Assembly: GCA_021783935.1 (NCBI GenBank) | Contig: JAJXTK010000269.1 | Location: 1-8,276 of the forward strand | Length of the DNA: 8,276 bases | Reading direction: 5' to 3' | Source of the DNA: Myxococcales bacterium | GTDB lineage: Bacteria; Myxococcota_A; Polyangia; Polyangiales; JADJMO01 | Part shown: positions 5,990-8,276 of the stretch, piece by piece | How the letters are laid out: the number at the start of each line of letters is the position of its first letter | Numbering within the stretch: position 1 is the first letter of the stretch | Position numbers and translations under genes: made by a program | Notes under the pieces: generated by a model | Database searches by the model: none | Told to the model about the DNA's origin: nothing | The model's input: only the letters and a program-made list of their open reading frames with translations

Positions 5990-7507
5990 TCACTCGGCCG
6001 CTTCGGCGACCGGCTCCTTCGCCTCTGCTTCGTTCGAGAAGTGGGCCCCCTCGGTGAACCACTTCTCCGCGAGCATCGCGATGACGGGGCCCGAGATCGC
6101 CCAGATGCCGAGGATCAGCCACATCGCCGCCGGCGAGTGCCAGAAATCGAGCAGGCCGGCCTCGAGCTTCTTGCCCATTCCCTCGGGCGACCAGCGGTTG
6201 ATCATGTGCCCCGAGAGCGCGCTCACCGCCATCTTGGCGATGAACCACGGCATCATGCTCATGCCCAGGTAGGCGCCCTCTTGCCCCTTCGGCGCGATGG
6301 CGGCGGTGTACTCCGAGAGCTTCGGTGACCAGATCACCTCGCCGATCGAGAGCACGACCATCATGATCGCGCTCATCCAGAAGTGCGCCAGCATGAAGGG
6401 CGAGGCCACGACCGCCTTGCCGGCGACCTCCTGCATGACGCCCGACTGGGAGCCCCCGATCGCCGTGAACGCGTGCCAGGGGACCATGAGCACGAAGAGC
6501 GAGAGCGAGGAGATGACCGCGCCGACCGTGAGCATGCGGAAGACGCTCCACTTGTTCGACAGCGGGATGAAGAGGATCAGGCCCGTCACGATCAAGAAGG
6601 GGTTGATCATGCTGAGCGCGCCGATGGGCGCGTCCTTGCCCATGACCTCGATCCAGTAGTTCGGCATCAAGAGCCCGATCTCGAGGAAGACCGCGCGCAC
6701 GCCGAGGAGCACGGCCGTCAGCGCGATGAAGCGCCAAAATGCCCTCTCGCGCGTCATCTCGTGCAGGCGCGTGATGGCCCCCTTCTTGGGCGCGCCGCTC
6801 GCCTCGCTCTTCGGCTTCTCGTCCTTCGTCTCGCCGGGCCCGTAGACCTGATGGTCCGAGCGGATCGCGCCGATGGTGACGACGAGCGACAAGATCGAGG
6901 TGATGGCGCCGAAGCCGACGATCCACGAGACCGGCTTGTGATAGTGCAGGCGCAGCCCGTCGATCACGATGCCCGACAGGAACGCGCCGGCGTTCATGAA
7001 CAGGTACCAGAGGTTGAAGCCTGCCGAGCGCGATCGCTGCGAGGTGAAGCGGACGTTGGCGGCCTGGAAGACCGTCTGCATCATCGCGAGCATCGGCGCG
7101 ATGCAGACGAGCGCGACGACGATCAGGGCGCGTCGACCGGGCACCGACTGCACCACGCCCAGCATGCCGAGCGCCACGGAGAAGATCGCCTTCACGCTCA
7201 GCGAGACCCAGAGCGACTTGCGCACGCCGAGCATGTCGGTGACGACGCCCGAGGCGAGCATCGCGACCGTGATGATCGACGAGAACAGCGTGTAGACGTA
7301 CCCGGCGTGGATCGGGCTGAAGCCCGCGTCCTTGGTCAGATACAGCATGGCCGTCTGGAACATCGCGAAGTACGCGGTGCTGTCGAGCACGTTGACCGCT
7401 TGAACGCCCCAGTACTCCTTGGGGTTGTCCTTCAGGACCTTGAAGTCTTCGAAGTAGGCGACGATGGCGTTCTTCTTGGGCTTCTCGGCGGCGACGGCGG
7501 TCGACAT
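5990..7507 (-). CDS. Major facilitator transporter, POT (peptide)-like
   Basis: A 505-aa inner-membrane secondary transporter. The N-half helices start near residue 34, and the loop-2/3 MFS motif A is clear as GVVTDMLGVRKSLW (87-100). SAGFNLWYLFMNAGAFLSG (161-179) resembles the POT-family FYxxINxG signature, and GEVIWSPKLSEYTAAIAPKG (389-408) resembles the POT TM10-11 region. A charged, Lys-rich loop at 215-255 separates the two halves. The POT proton-coupling motif ExxERFxYY is not present: the matching TM1 segment reads NVLDSTAYF (39-47). Substrate is therefore unknown; peptides are a guess by family. A longer start at 7657 would add 50 Arg-rich residues of no recognisable sequence; I chose the ATG at 7507 because MSTAVAAEKPKKN leads directly into the first amphipathic/membrane part. 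No strong ribosome site is visible. It is divergent from the binding-protein gene and its stop is 4 nt from the stop of the convergent lipoprotein gene. Confidence 0.9.
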   Translation of the reverse strand: MSTAVAAEKPKKNAIVAYFEDFKVLKDNPKEYWGVQAVNVLDSTAYFAMFQTAMLYLTKDAGFSPIHAGYVYTLFSSIITVAMLASGVVTDMLGVRKSLWVSLSVKAIFSVALGMLGVVQSVPGRRALIVVALVCIAPMLAMMQTVFQAANVRFTSQRSRSAGFNLWYLFMNAGAFLSGIVIDGLRLHYHKPVSWIVGFGAITSILSLVVTIGAIRSDHQVYGPGETKDEKPKSEASGAPKKGAITRLHEMTRERAFWRFIALTAVLLGVRAVFLEIGLLMPNYWIEVMGKDAPIGALSMINPFLIVTGLILFIPLSNKWSVFRMLTVGAVISSLSLFVLMVPWHAFTAIGGSQSGVMQEVAGKAVVASPFMLAHFWMSAIMMVVLSIGEVIWSPKLSEYTAAIAPKGQEGAYLGMSMMPWFIAKMAVSALSGHMINRWSPEGMGKKLEAGLLDFWHSPAAMWLILGIWAISGPVIAMLAEKWFTEGAHFSNEAEAKEPVAEAAE

Positions 7508-7677
7508 GCGGGGCGTCTTACACTGACCGGGAAGCGCCCGACACGCTGCACCGCGGCGCTCGCGAAGCGTCCGTGACGGCGCGCCGGGCGGCAGGCGCGA
7601 CCGTACGTCGGCGGCGCAGCTTTCCGGCTCGACCGGTGCTGGCCCTCCTCGCGCCACGGCCTATAGGTAGGCGGCCC

Positions 7678-8276
7678 ATGCCCTCCGGCCGCCGCCACGT
7701 CCGCGTCCTCGCGCTGCTCACGGCCGCGCTGGTCGCGCTCTTCGCCTCCTCGGCCGTGGCGGGCGCGCCGACGACCAAGCTGGAGGTCGGGGTCGAGCGC
7801 GCGGGGGATTTGCGGCTGCTCGCGATGTGGGTCGCGATCGGCGACGGCTCCCTTCGACGGCAAGGGCTCGAGGTCGTGCCGGTGGTGCTCGGCGCCCGCG
7901 TGGTGGACGCGGTGCGCGCCGGACGAGTCCCCCTCGCCGCGATCAGCCCGTCGCGCTGGGCGCCGCTGGTCGCGGCGAACGACGGCGAGGCCGTGCTCGT
8001 CGGCGCGCTGCTGCGCGACGAGGCCGCGAACCTGATCGTGCGCCGCGAGGCGCTCGCGCGCCATGGGCTCGATCCGAGAGCGCCGCTCGCCGCGCGCCTC
8101 GACGCGCTCGGCTCCCTGCGCGTCGGGGTCGTCGACGTCGATCCGGCGCACGTCGCCGCCATGTTCGGCGCTCGCCGCGTGTCGACGATCGCGCTCGCCG
8201 AGGCGGACGCCGATCGCGCCTTCGCGCGCGGCGCGGTCGACGCGCTGCTCGGCCCGACCCCCTGGTCCGCGCGCGC
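7678..8276 (+). CDS. Secreted ABC-type solute-binding protein, NMT1/SsuA-like (partial, 3' end off the right edge)
   Basis: 199 residues are visible. A signal peptide (MPSGRRHVRV, then hydrophobic 11-24) has a signal peptidase I site after AVA (A28); there is no lipobox cysteine. The mature part begins KLEVGVERAGDLRLLAMWVA (34-53), then RRQGLEVVPVVLGA (60-73) and DAVRAGRVPLAAIS (77-90). These are the substrate-channel strand, the GLxV turn and the 'number made from a low-level gene dose' strand typical of periplasmic proteins for nitrate, sulfonate or thiamine-precursor uptake. APLAARLDALGSLRVGVVDV (135-154) matches the usual hinge-proximal segment. Such proteins normally work with an ABC permease and ATPase, which would be off the right edge. 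The start was chosen for the signal peptide; GGTAGG (7666-7671) is a possible weak ribosome site. Gene identity is good; ligand unknown. Confidence 0.82.
   Translation, partial: MPSGRRHVRVLALLTAALVALFASSAVAGAPTTKLEVGVERAGDLRLLAMWVAIGDGSLRRQGLEVVPVVLGARVVDAVRAGRVPLAAISPSRWAPLVAANDGEAVLVGALLRDEAANLIVRREALARHGLDPRAPLAARLDALGSLRVGVVDVDPAHVAAMFGARRVSTIALAEADADRAFARGAVDALLGPTPWSAR

Noticed and set aside
4365..6272. 635-residue shifted plus-strand frame
   Set aside because: It is a frame shadow of the lipoprotein, extremely Arg-rich, and it ends inside the convergent transporter gene.
7508..7657. N-terminal extension of the transporter to an ATG at 7657
   Set aside because: The extra 50 residues are Arg/Pro/Ala-rich, carry no signal or membrane segment, and would leave only 20 nt to the divergent gene. 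The ATG at 7507 gives a normal MFS N-terminus.

Overview
This is a very GC-rich window with G/C at almost every third codon position. The gene content points to a Myxococcota-type bacterium (Polyangiales/Sorangium-like). Clues are two lipoproteins with Gly/Ser/Ala-rich tethers, a TonB-C-like domain of the AgmX/PglI kind, and an Ig-like plus beta-propeller surface lipoprotein ending in CC-type cysteine knots. The taxon is inferred from style, not from a marker gene.

Left block (minus strand): a bacterial relative of eukaryotic cytosolic purine 5'-nucleotidase (NT5C2/cN-II; stop at 1401, start at 2945). After a 66-nt gap comes xseA, the large subunit of exodeoxyribonuclease VII (start at 1334, cut off by the left edge before its stop). 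The gap holds a promoter-like element in front of xseA, so xseA may be transcribed alone as well as by read-through.

Centre (plus strand): two lipoprotein genes. The first (3050-3733) is a 227-aa lipoprotein with an AgmX/PglI-like C-terminal domain, divergent from the nucleotidase. The second (3844-5985) is a 713-aa surface lipoprotein: lipobox, Gly-rich tether, bacterial Ig-like domain, beta-sandwich-like segment, TolB/PD40-type propeller with an unusual C-x3-C-H motif, then two tandem six-cysteine knottin-like units.

Right block: a POT-like major facilitator transporter on the minus strand (5990-7507), convergent with the big lipoprotein, the stop codons only 4 nt apart. Divergent from it across 170 nt is the 5' part of a secreted NMT1/SsuA-like solute-binding protein (7678 to the right edge, incomplete).

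The genes do not form one pathway. They look like ordinary chromosomal housekeeping and cell-envelope genes; there is no mobile element, RNA gene, CRISPR array or gap over 300 nt without a gene. The observations most worth a check are: a shared promoter architecture (TNGACC, 18-bp spacer, TANGATCC) placed so close to two start codons that the transcripts would be leaderless or nearly so; the C-x3-C-H motif; the tandem cystine-knot tail; and an Asp-to-Cys change in a conserved XseA motif. I found no convincing wholly new multi-gene system.
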